Assembly (NCBI RefSeq): GCF_002218085.1
Contig: NZ_BDUC01000001.1
Span: 124,001 to 188,000 of the forward strand
Length of the DNA: 64,000 bases
Source: Tolypothrix sp. NIES-4075
GTDB taxonomy: Bacteria > Cyanobacteriota > Cyanobacteriia > Cyanobacteriales > Nostocaceae
Direction: 5' to 3'
Positions within the stretch are counted from its first letter, which is position 1. Every line of letters begins with the position of its first letter. Positions 44,084 through 51,842 of the stretch are shown piece after piece. Under the pieces are notes generated by a model. That model saw only the letters and a list, made by a program, of their open reading frames with translations, had not been told where the DNA came from and made no database searches. Both the position numbers and the translations under genes were made by a program.

Positions 44084-44530
44084 ATGTCTACCATCAAAGA
44101 AGAAATGCCCGTTCTTTTCCGCCATAAAGGAGATTGGGTAGGTACGTATACACTGATTGATACAGAAGGAAAAATCCTCGACAAGCATGAATCTCACTTA
44201 ACCTGTGAGTTTCCAGAAAACGGTTCTTATCCCTACTACCAAGTTAATCGCTACAAGTGGTCTGATGGTAAATACGAAGAACATCAGTTTCCCGCAACCT
44301 ATCACGATAAAAAACTCTGGTTTGATACAGAACGCATTCAAGGAAAAGCCTGGGAAGCAGACGATTCCACCGTGATTTTGTGGTTTTCTTATAAGACAAT
44401 GCCAGAAATGTCTTTATATGAAATGATCCAAATTAGCCCTGACAATAACTATCGCGCTCGAACTTGGCACTGGTTTAAGAACCATCAAATCTACCAACGC
44501 ACCCTGATCCAAGAAGAACGGCAACGATAA
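44084..44530 (+). CDS. DUF3598 family protein (lipocalin-like)
   Basis: 148 residues starting at ATG 44084 with AGGAG seven bases upstream (44072-44076). 'HKGDWVGTYTLIDTEGKILDKHESHLTCEF', 'YKWSDGKYEEHQFPATYHDKKLWFDTERIQGKAWE', 'ILWFSYKTMPEMSLYEMIQIS' fit the cyanobacterial DUF3598 pattern of a W-x-G-x-Y strand followed by repeated beta strands, a lipocalin-like barrel. No enzyme motif; ligand binding is plausible given the neighbouring tetrapyrrole-type genes. Ends at a strong shared terminator. Confidence 0.7.
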   Translation: MSTIKEEMPVLFRHKGDWVGTYTLIDTEGKILDKHESHLTCEFPENGSYPYYQVNRYKWSDGKYEEHQFPATYHDKKLWFDTERIQGKAWEADDSTVILWFSYKTMPEMSLYEMIQISPDNNYRARTWHWFKNHQIYQRTLIQEERQR

Positions 44531-44545
44531 TAAAATCAATTTTCA

Positions 44546-44587
44546 ATCAGTAGGGTGCGTTAACGCACTCTCAAGCACCCTACTGAT
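44546..44587. terminator. Bidirectional hairpin between convergent genes
   Basis: Perfect 13-bp stem ATCAGTAGGGTGC (44546-44558) and GCACCCTACTGAT (44575-44587), with GTTAACGC inside the loop. It sits in the 66-bp space between the convergent DUF3598 and PaO-like genes, as expected for a two-way terminator. Confidence 0.75.
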
Positions 44588-44596
44588 ATGATTTGT

Positions 44597-45949
44597 TTAA
44601 TGTCGAGTGTAGAAACGCTCGAAGTAGGTTTTGAATTTATTAGCAGCAACTGCCAAACCAACTGCCCCAAGAGATGCCGAAACTGCCGCGACTTGTATCC
44701 ACCCTTCGGAAAGTATCGCTAAAGCTGCAAAAGCGATCGCCACTCCCACACACGTTTGTTTGACTCGATTTGTTAGCTGATATGCCTCAGAGCAAGAACT
44801 ACACATTTGTGTATGTTGCGAGAACCTGTCTAGTGGCATTAAGTTCACAGAATTCTCATCCTTGCCTATATTTTTAGAGGTGGAATAGCCTTGATAGTAA
44901 GGTAAAGATGACCCGAATTTATCCAGCCACTTGCGGTACTCCAAGACTAACGTGTCAGATGTTTTCAGCGGTAAATACACTTGTTTCAAGCTTTGTCCCA
45001 ACCGCTCAATTTCTGCCTTTTGTTGGACAACAAGTTGTAAATCCCCCTCCAATATTTTGTTTTGCACCATAATGTGATCTAACCACCCACGCTTGAGTTT
45101 ATTTAACCAGCTCGAGGTGTTAGCATAATTCCTGAGTAGAATACGGCATCTATTTTTACTTAGAGGAATTGAATACAAAGCGGTTCCGGCAGCGATAGAC
45201 TTACCCGGTAGTTCAACCTTAAATGTGTAGAGAACTAAGTTTGGACTAATAAAATCCAATCGTGCCCAAGTATTATCGGATCTTCCCATCCCCCGAACTC
45301 TAGAACGAATGCCTGCAAGAGAATTCTCTTGAACTTCTATCTCTAGCGGTCGAGCGTATTCTCTCTTGCCTAGTATCCCATCGTGGATGATGTTAACGTG
45401 AGCTGGGTCAATGACGTTTTCTATAAAATAGGTTTGGTCGTAAGGAAGGTCACGCATATAGTCTTTAGGGACAAACTCCGGTTTGTCCAACTCCGCAATA
45501 GTGGGAATGCGCTCATCAGCAGCTGTTTCATATTCTCCAGCCCATACCCAAGCGATACCTTGGCGTTCCACAACTGCAAATGACTGTACGCAAGCATTAG
45601 CCGGAATTTTGGCTTCCGTTGGTAACTGCGGAATATGCAAACATTGACCATCGCTGCCAAATTGCCAACCGTGGTACAAACACTCAATTTTACCATCAGT
45701 TATCTGTCCATCAGAAAATTTGGCTGCACGGTGGGGACAACGATCTACCAGACAGACAAGCTTCCCATCTTGATCCCTAAATAAAACGAACGGTTCGTCA
45801 TACAAAGAAAAGCTATAGGGTTGGTTTTTCGGTAAATCTTGCACAAAGCAAACAGGATACCAGCATTGCCTCCAGTCAAACTCTTGATTTTGCTCAGGTT
45901 GGAGCGACGTTTGTTTTGCTTGTTCTTCTATCTTGGAATTCACTATCAT
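44597..45949 (-). CDS. Pheophorbide a oxygenase-like Rieske protein (PaO/Tic55/Ptc52 family)
   Basis: 450 residues. Rieske ligands C71-x-H73 (CPHR) and C90-x2-H93 (CLYHGW). Mononuclear iron site 'ENVIDPAHVNIIHDGI' (D181, H184, H189). C-terminal 'HTQMCSSCSEAYQ' provides a CxxC (C383-C386), the redox motif of the PaO/Tic55/Ptc52 branch, followed by two hydrophobic helices (VGVAIAFAALAILSEG; VAAVSASLGAVGLAVAA) anchoring it in a membrane. PaO opens the chlorophyll macrocycle. Nearby RCCR-like protein (40450) acts next in plants. Family members with other tetrapyrrole substrates also exist. Confidence 0.85.
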   Translation of the reverse strand: MIVNSKIEEQAKQTSLQPEQNQEFDWRQCWYPVCFVQDLPKNQPYSFSLYDEPFVLFRDQDGKLVCLVDRCPHRAAKFSDGQITDGKIECLYHGWQFGSDGQCLHIPQLPTEAKIPANACVQSFAVVERQGIAWVWAGEYETAADERIPTIAELDKPEFVPKDYMRDLPYDQTYFIENVIDPAHVNIIHDGILGKREYARPLEIEVQENSLAGIRSRVRGMGRSDNTWARLDFISPNLVLYTFKVELPGKSIAAGTALYSIPLSKNRCRILLRNYANTSSWLNKLKRGWLDHIMVQNKILEGDLQLVVQQKAEIERLGQSLKQVYLPLKTSDTLVLEYRKWLDKFGSSLPYYQGYSTSKNIGKDENSVNLMPLDRFSQHTQMCSSCSEAYQLTNRVKQTCVGVAIAFAALAILSEGWIQVAAVSASLGAVGLAVAANKFKTYFERFYTRH

Positions 45950-46257
45950 AAAAAAACTCTGATTAATGACTTAGCAGGATCTACTTATTCATTAGGATAT
46001 AAAAATGAAAAATGCTAGTTACCCCGCTGGTGAAGGATTAACAGAAGTTTTACTCAGTTGTCTAAAGCTCAAAACTCAACCGCTAGTAGTAGATATGCCT
46101 AGGAAATGTTCATACTGAGATAATTGCACCGATTTATGTAACCTTTTTGGAATTTTGCAAGTAATTGAGAAATGCTTATCGGTACTTGATAAGATTTTAA
46201 ACTATTCGCATTTAGTTTTCCCACTCCCAGATTAACTAAATTTAGCAAGGATAAAGC

Positions 46258-47646
46258 ATGGCAAAAGCTGATAAAATAAATTTTTCTACCCCTAGCGGAT
46301 TTCCCGAATTTCTTCCTAGCGAAAAGCGCCTAGAATTATATTTGCTAGACACCATCCGTAGAGTTTTTGAAAGTTATGGATTTACACCTATTGAAACTCC
46401 GGCAGTAGAACGCTTAGAAGTGTTGCAAGCCAAAGGTAATCAAGGTGATAATATCATTTATGCAATTGATCCCATCCTGCCACCAAATCGGCAGGCTGAG
46501 AGGGATAAAGCGGGTGAAACCGGTTCAGAAGCACGCGCTTTAAAGTTTGACCAAACAGTTCCTTTAGCAGCTTATATTGCCCGTCACTTGAATGAATTGA
46601 CCTTTCCCTTTGCCCGCTACCAAATGGATGTAGTTTTCCGTGGGGAAAGAGCAAAAGATGGACGTTTTCGTCAGTTTCGGCAGTGCGATATTGATGTAGT
46701 TGCGCGTCGGGAACTCAGCTTGCTATATGATGCTCAGATGCCTGCAATTATCTCTGAAATATTTGAAGCTGTAAATATCGGTGATTTCTTAATTCGCATC
46801 AACAACCGTAAAATTCTCACAGGTTTCTTTAAGTCTGTAGGTATTGCAGAGAATAAAATAAAATCCTGTATCGGCATCATTGATAATTTAGAAAAAATCG
46901 GCGAAGTTAAAGTTAAGCAGGAATTAGAAAAAGAAGGCATTTTAGCAGAACAGACACAAAAAATAATTGATTTTATTAAAATTGACGGTACAGTTGATGA
47001 GGTATTAGATAAACTCAAGCACCTCGCGGTTAATATGCCAGAAGCCGAGCAATTTAGTCTGGGAGTTGCTGAAATAGAAACGGTGATTGCAGGTGTACGT
47101 AATCTCGGAGTTGCTGAAAATCGTTTTTGTATAGATTTAGCGATCGCTCGCGGTCTTGATTATTATACGGGCACAGTTTACGAAACAACCCTACTAGGAC
47201 ACGAAGCTTTAGGCAGTATTTGCTCTGGTGGCAGATATGAAGAATTAGTCGGGACATTTATCGGTGAGAAAATGCCAGGTGTTGGCATTTCTATCGGCTT
47301 AACTCGCTTAATTAGTAGATTGTTAAAAGCTGGTATTCTCAATACCTTAGCAGCCACACCAGCACAAGTGATGGTAGTAAATATGCAAGAGGATTTGATG
47401 CCCATTTATTTAAATGTGTCTCAAATGCTCCGTAAGGCTGGCATTAATGTTATAACTAGTTTTGACAAACGAGGATTGGGTAAACAATTTCAACTAGCTG
47501 AAAAGCAAGGAATTCAATTCTGTATAATTATTGGTTCTGAAGAAGCAGCAGCACAAAAATCTTCGCTAAAAGATTTGAAAACAGGTGAGCAAGTAGAAGT
47601 TTCACTGGAAAATTTGGCAGTAGAAATTAAAAAAATAATTGCGTAA
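46258..47646 (+). CDS. hisS: Histidyl-tRNA synthetase
   Basis: 462-residue class II synthetase charging tRNA-His. Motif 1-like start 'FPEFLPSEKRLELYLLDTIRRVFESYGFTPIETPAVERLEV', motif 2 'FARYQMDVVFRGERAKDGRFRQFRQCDIDVVARRE', histidine signature 'ARGLDYYTGTVYE', motif 3 region 'GGRYEELVGTF...PGVGISIGLTRLI', and a C-terminal anticodon-binding domain. The N-terminus lacks the usual 'RGTRDILP' (it reads TPSGFPEFLP), so it may be a second, divergent HisRS of the genome. AAGGAT precedes ATG 46258. Confidence 0.9.
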   Translation: MAKADKINFSTPSGFPEFLPSEKRLELYLLDTIRRVFESYGFTPIETPAVERLEVLQAKGNQGDNIIYAIDPILPPNRQAERDKAGETGSEARALKFDQTVPLAAYIARHLNELTFPFARYQMDVVFRGERAKDGRFRQFRQCDIDVVARRELSLLYDAQMPAIISEIFEAVNIGDFLIRINNRKILTGFFKSVGIAENKIKSCIGIIDNLEKIGEVKVKQELEKEGILAEQTQKIIDFIKIDGTVDEVLDKLKHLAVNMPEAEQFSLGVAEIETVIAGVRNLGVAENRFCIDLAIARGLDYYTGTVYETTLLGHEALGSICSGGRYEELVGTFIGEKMPGVGISIGLTRLISRLLKAGILNTLAATPAQVMVVNMQEDLMPIYLNVSQMLRKAGINVITSFDKRGLGKQFQLAEKQGIQFCIIIGSEEAAAQKSSLKDLKTGEQVEVSLENLAVEIKKIIA

Positions 47647-47668
47647 ATCCAAAAGTCATCAGGGTGCT

Positions 47669-47797
47669 ATGAAAAAACCAATAAAGAGAGCCTTAACTGG
47701 TTACTTTGCTCTTGTACAAGGAGGCAATCCTCATCTTTATTACGATGCCTGGGAACCTCCATTACATACATACTATCCTTGGGATTGGAATAAGTAG
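47669..47797 (+). CDS. Possible small protein or gene remnant
   Basis: 42 codons from ATG 47669: KKPIKRALTGYFALVQGGNP, then YYDAWEPPLHTYYPWDWNK. Aromatic-rich with an unusual PPLHTYYPWDW end and no signal or domain. It lies 22 bp after hisS. The composition is non-random, but ribosome-binding sequence is weak (CAGGGTG). It could be a real small gene or the end of a lost one. Confidence 0.3.
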   Translation: MKKPIKRALTGYFALVQGGNPHLYYDAWEPPLHTYYPWDWNK

Positions 47798-47918
47798 ACA
47801 CCAGAATATGAAGTCATCTTGTTTCTACTCTCAACTTGCAAATACTTTCATGTAGAAGGAGTTATTCAAGACATTCACTACGCCCTTTAAGGTTTTTGGC
47901 GCTAATTGGAGATGCTTA

Positions 47919-48380
47919 ATGATTAGACCAATTCATTTTTCGGGTATTCTTTGTGGATTGACGATTTCAGTTTTGATTTTACCACTTGCTGCTTTTGCAC
48001 AGGTTGAAACCTTTGCAGTTTCAGCACAACCTCTACCAAATAATCCCGCTACTACCCAATCTAAGAAAGTAGTCGCACGCATTTGGCACGGTACAACTCT
48101 GACATCGAAAGCAAATGAATATTATGATTATTTGCTAGAAGCTGGGATTAAAAAAATCGAGTCTATTCCCGGTAATTTGGGAGCGCAAGTACTTCGCCTC
48201 ACTGATGGAAATAACACAGAATTTACTGTTATTTCTTACTGGGAATCACAGGATGCAATTCGTAAGTTTGCTGGTAACGACATCGAAAAAGTTAGACCTC
48301 TTCCCAGAGATAACGAATATCTCATAAAACCAGAAACTAAAGTTAAACACTTTGAGGTAATGCTAGACGATCGCAAATAA
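47919..48380 (+). CDS. Exported ABM-domain protein
   Basis: 153 residues. Signal peptide (GILCGLTISVLILPLAAFAQ, cut about residue 28), then an antibiotic-biosynthesis-monooxygenase-like dimeric alpha-beta barrel: 'KKVVARIWHGTTLTSKANEYYDYLLEAGIKKIESIPGNLGAQVLRL', 'TEFTVISYWESQDAIRKFAG'. These proteins act as cofactor-free oxygenases or heme-related proteins, but a secreted form is unusual and its function is unknown. It is a candidate member of the accessory cluster that follows. Confidence 0.75.
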   Translation: MIRPIHFSGILCGLTISVLILPLAAFAQVETFAVSAQPLPNNPATTQSKKVVARIWHGTTLTSKANEYYDYLLEAGIKKIESIPGNLGAQVLRLTDGNNTEFTVISYWESQDAIRKFAGNDIEKVRPLPRDNEYLIKPETKVKHFEVMLDDRK

Positions 48381-48449
48381 TTTTTCAAGATGAGGATTTC
48401 CCTGTTGCCCGCTCCCTGTTCCCTTTTAATACTTATTTAGCTCAAGTAC

Positions 48450-49268
48450 TTACTGTTTTTCCAGAAAATCAGTAAGTACTTTTAATACTTCTTCCGGCAT
48501 TTGATTGATCATCCAAAGGGTTCCGCCTTCTAGTTCGACTTTTTGACTATGAGGAATTACTTCCTGGAGGCAAGATTGATTCTCAGCTTTAGCTAAACCA
48601 GCTTTTTCTAATGGTTCTAACGCTTTTTCCCCTGACAAAATCAAAGTAGGGCACTTAATCAAACGAAATCTTTCTTGGGCAGAAAGACAGTAGTTTGCCA
48701 CAGCTATACCGGGATATACAGGAGAGTTAAAAGCTTTCAAATCATCCAAAACACAACGGTGATTTAACTCTCCCTTGCCGGCGTAACTGACACGAGCTAA
48801 CCATCTTTCCATTAGGTGAGAGCCATCTTCTTTAATTTGAAACCCTTGAGAATAACTCTTGAAAATCTTGTCTTTTTCCTCTTCGTCAAATCCGTATACA
48901 TTGCATAAGATGAGTTTTTCAACTCTTTCTGGATAAGCTGCCGCCACTTCTCCGGCAATATAACCCCCTGTAAGACTACCGAAAACGCTTGTCTTTTTTA
49001 TGCCTAATTCGTCTAGAAGGGCGATCGCATTTTTGGCATAGTCTGCAACTGAATAAACTCTCGGTGGCTTGTCAGAATCACCTAACCCCATTAAATCCAT
49101 TGCAATTACTAATTTTTTAGCTGCCAAAATAGGCATCAATTCTCGAAATTCATCACTACTGCGGGGAGTCATGTGCAGTAAAAGTATGGGTTCACCTTCT
49201 CCACCCATACGGTAAAGAATTTGTCCATCCTCTGTGTCTAAAAATGCTCTCTTGATACGTTGGCTCAT
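48450..49268 (-). CDS. Alpha/beta-hydrolase fold protein lacking the catalytic triad
   Basis: 272 residues of clear alpha/beta-hydrolase architecture: 'PILLLHMTPRSSDEFRELMPILAAKKLVIAMDLMGLGDSDKP', 'VFGSLTGGYIAGEVAAAYPERVEKLILCNVYGF'. The nucleophile elbow G-x-S-x-G reads G97-S-L99-T-G101, so Leu replaces Ser. The usual late His region ('GGTLWMINQMPEEV') has Thr in its place. Either it is a pseudoenzyme or it uses a non-hydrolytic mechanism. Its downstream neighbour on this strand, at 49343, is a hydantoinase fragment. Confidence 0.8.
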   Translation of the reverse strand: MSQRIKRAFLDTEDGQILYRMGGEGEPILLLHMTPRSSDEFRELMPILAAKKLVIAMDLMGLGDSDKPPRVYSVADYAKNAIALLDELGIKKTSVFGSLTGGYIAGEVAAAYPERVEKLILCNVYGFDEEEKDKIFKSYSQGFQIKEDGSHLMERWLARVSYAGKGELNHRCVLDDLKAFNSPVYPGIAVANYCLSAQERFRLIKCPTLILSGEKALEPLEKAGLAKAENQSCLQEVIPHSQKVELEGGTLWMINQMPEEVLKVLTDFLEKQ

Positions 49269-49342
49269 TTTCTTATACTCCCCACCTTACTGGAGTTGAG
49301 ATTCAGATTTGATATTACAAAACCACAATTTTCACTTGGGGT

Positions 49343-49531
49343 TTAAATAAAGTCCACTGGTAAGACCGAGTATCTGTCTTCGATAGTAAATCTCCTCCCC
49401 CGCAAAAAGGTAGTTTTGACTCGTCCACTTAATTCTACTCCTTCAAAGGGTGTATAACCTTGTTGTGACCCTGACTCAGCCGCACGTACTACAAAATTTT
49501 CATTTGGGTCTACCAGCACTAAGTACAGCAT
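49343..49531 (-). pseudogene. Hydantoinase C-terminal fragment
   Basis: Encodes LVLVDPNENFVVRAAES, then QQGYTPFEGVELSGRVKTTFLRG, nearly identical to the C-terminus of the complete hydantoinase at 51843-53345 (VLLDPNETFVVRAAES, QQGYTPFEGMELTGRVKSTFLRG). DNA identity is high over about 120 bp. A 1-2 base change (AAGTACAGC for AAGTCAGC) breaks the upstream frame, and the last residues diverge. It is a truncated duplicate or remnant of a second copy, next to the IS630 element and a tandem array. Confidence 0.85.
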
Positions 49532-49576
49532 TTCATTAATAGGAGCGCGAATTAAAAAAAGGCAATACCCGATGCA

Positions 49577-49733
49577 TTGTGAACGAATAAACTTGTGTTC
49601 TCAACCAATAAACTTGTGTTCTCAACCAATAAACTTGTGTTCTCAACCAATAAACTTGTGTTCTCAACCAATAAACTTGTGTTCTCAACCAATAAACTTG
49701 TGTTCTCAACTAATAAACTTGTGTTGAGAAACA
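49577..49733. repeat. 21-bp tandem repeat array, about 7 copies
   Basis: Unit AATAAACTTGTGTTCTCAACC repeated with few changes. Read on the minus strand it encodes NTSLLVE heptads (start MFLNTSLLVE). No good evidence for a gene: the open frame follows from the 21-bp period. It lies between the hydantoinase fragment and the IS630-type element. Confidence 0.85.
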
Positions 49734-49764
49734 TTGTATAAACTCACATCTTGCATCAAAGTAT

Positions 49765-50801
49765 TATAGCGGTTCTCAGTTGGATGCAATACAATAACCA
49801 CAATGTTTAAACCAACCCAAAATGTCATTTAAACTAACTTCTTCAAATGCTGCTGTAATCGCTTTGTCTAAATCAGAATAATTACGAGTAGCTTGTGAAC
49901 GTAAAAATTCTTTAATTTTAGACCAACAATTTTCTATTGGAGAAAAGTCTGGCGAATATGGTGATAAATAAATCAAGTGTGCGCCTACAGCCTCTATCGC
50001 TTCTTGAATTCCTGCCACTTTATGAGAGCTAAAATTATCCATCACTACACAGGCTCCTTCCCAAAGATTTGGGACTAAAACTTGTTCAACAAAAGTTTGA
50101 AATGCTATTTTATCTGTTCCACCTTTAAAGGTCATTGCTCCAACAATTCCACGTAGAGATATAGCTCCAATCACTGTAACATTTTTGCCACGCTTATCTG
50201 GGCGATCGCCATGTGCCCTTTTTCCCTTAAGCGCTCTGGCATAAAGTCTTGCCATAGCTATGTTGACACCGGATTCATCAACAAACACTAAGTTGTTCAA
50301 GTCAAATTTCCGGATAATTTCCCAGAACTCTTGTCTTAATTTTTTGACTCTATCCGTATCTTGTTCGCTCGCATGGAAGGTTTTTTTTTCGCGTTATTTG
50401 GAGTTTTTGTAAAGCCCTTCCCATCGTGGCACGGCTGACCTTGATTTGAGTTTTTGACTCGAACAAGCTACATAGTTCTTCGAGCGTTGCATCATTGTTT
50501 TCTACTACCAGTTTCTGTAAGATTTCTGAATGTTTATCATTTATTTTTGGCTTTTGACCACCACCATGTGGTAATGGCTCGATTCTACCTATATCCTGAT
50601 AACGGTTGATTAATGTTTGTACAAAACTCAGGCTAACATCAAATTTTCGCGCTAGTTTTCGATATGAACCTTCCCGCTTTATATAAGCATCAATGATTTT
50701 TTGACGTAAGTCATTCAAGTAAGTTTTCATCAAACGTACCTCTTTACACTCAGTTCTCAATTTATCACGTTTTGTATGTGACTCAACTGAGAAGCGCTAT
50801 A
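49765..50801 (-). mobile_element. IS630-type insertion sequence
   Basis: About 1.04 kb with terminal inverted repeats: left TATAGCGGTTCTCAGTTGGA (49765-49784) and right, reversed, TATAGCGCTTCTCAGTTGAG (ending 50801). A shared GTAT outside both ends may extend them or reflect target sequence; IS630 elements duplicate TA. It contains two overlapping transposase frames. Ends are approximate to a few bases. Confidence 0.85.
49776..50730 (-). CDS. IS630 transposase, two frames joined at an A9 slippery run
   Basis: ORF1 (ATG 50730 to TAG about 50350) is the helix-turn-helix part: KTYLNDLRQKIIDAYIKREG, SYRKLARKFDVSLSFVQTLI, GGGQKPKINDKH. ORF2 reads from the -1 frame: KKTFHASEQDTDRVKKLRQE, then NNLVFVDESG, VVMDNFSSHK, SPYSPDFSPIENCWSKIKEF. 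It carries the DDE catalytic triad (VDESG, MDNFSSH, PIENCW). A run of nine A (T at 50381-50389 on plus) sits at the switch, a site for -1 programmed frameshifting used by this IS family. The fusion would be about 318 aa. ORF2 alone ends at 49776. Confidence 0.85.
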
Positions 50802-51078
50802 ATACTGCGTTTTGACCTTTTTAATAAACATACATTCAAGGCTGAAATTTTTAGCACGTCTTGGCGCGGCTTATCAGTCGGCTGCCATTGCCTGGATGCC
50901 TTACAAAAAGCGACTTACCACCTGACTGACGTAGACTAATTTACTTAAATAGGCGGTAACTAATGATGTAAATGATTTGCTAGATTTACTGATAAATTGG
51001 TGGTAAACTACTTTTGGTTTTGGGTTGTGCTGTAGCTTAACTCAACCTACAAGATCCACGATTACACTAACAACCTCC

Positions 51079-51684
51079 ATGAAAAATCTAGCTTTACTAT
51101 GTGCCACAGCCTTTGCCACCACATCTGGATTGGTTTTTGGGACAATCCAAGCCGCCTCTGCTTTAAATTGGAACTGGAATTATTCTGGTACTGGCATCGC
51201 GGCAAACGGTATTTTCACCACTAATGACACCCCTAACGATTTGGGTTTTTACCAGATTTCTGGAATTACTGGTACACGAAATGGTGAAACAATTACTGGT
51301 TTGCAAGCTGCCGGGACTCCAATACCGGGAAATGAACCTTTTAATGTTGACAATTTAATAAGTCTTAATAGTCAGCAGTTAACGACTAATGGCTTTGGGT
51401 ATTCCACATCGGGGGGAAACTATTCTAATCCGTTTTTCGCTGATTTTTTAACGCCACCAGGTTATTTAGAGGTTTTTTCTGCGGTACCACTTGTACCAGG
51501 TTTTGAAAATTTTGGATTGGAAGATAGTGAGTTACCCATTAGGTTTTCTGCAAGCATAATTACCGTCCCTGAACCCAACTCCATCTTTGGCTTACTTACC
51601 CTCAGCACTCTCGGTGCTGGTTTAGCACTGAAACGTACAAAGCCATCCAAATTCACCGAGAAGAAGCTCGAAAAAATTTCCTAA
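51079..51684 (+). CDS. PEP-CTERM sorting-signal protein
   Basis: 201 residues from ATG 51079. Signal peptide (LALLCATAFATTSGLVFGTIQAASA), a beta-rich low-Cys middle with many Asn/Gly, and a C-terminal PEP-CTERM tripartite end: VPEPNSIFGLLTLSTLGAGLALKR. PEP-CTERM proteins are processed by exosortase (EpsH family) and go to the envelope or matrix; they often coexist with exopolysaccharide loci such as the one at 0-11 kb. The mature function is unknown. The frame is open from 51025 but the signal begins at 51079. Confidence 0.85.
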   Translation: MKNLALLCATAFATTSGLVFGTIQAASALNWNWNYSGTGIAANGIFTTNDTPNDLGFYQISGITGTRNGETITGLQAAGTPIPGNEPFNVDNLISLNSQQLTTNGFGYSTSGGNYSNPFFADFLTPPGYLEVFSAVPLVPGFENFGLEDSELPIRFSASIITVPEPNSIFGLLTLSTLGAGLALKRTKPSKFTEKKLEKIS

Positions 51685-51842
51685 AACCATCACTTCATGA
51701 AGGCAGCAGGCAGCTATGTTCCCACGCTTAAAAACGTGGCACTGAAACAAAGACACCTTGTATCTCTGGCTTGTGCATCTGGATATAAATTTTCTTCTTT
51801 AGTGGGCTTTATACCCATAACTGAAGTTTCTATTAATACTTC

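Noticed and set aside
46005..46118. 37-codon frame before hisS (MKNASYPAGEGLTEVL...)
   Set aside because: Has an AGGAT near its start but is short, lacks any recognised motif and ends far before hisS; too weak to call a gene.
49552..49734. Minus-strand open frame of NTSLLVE heptads as a gene
   Set aside because: Same reason: a 21-bp tandem array creates the frame, and the start and end are within or beside repeat sequence.
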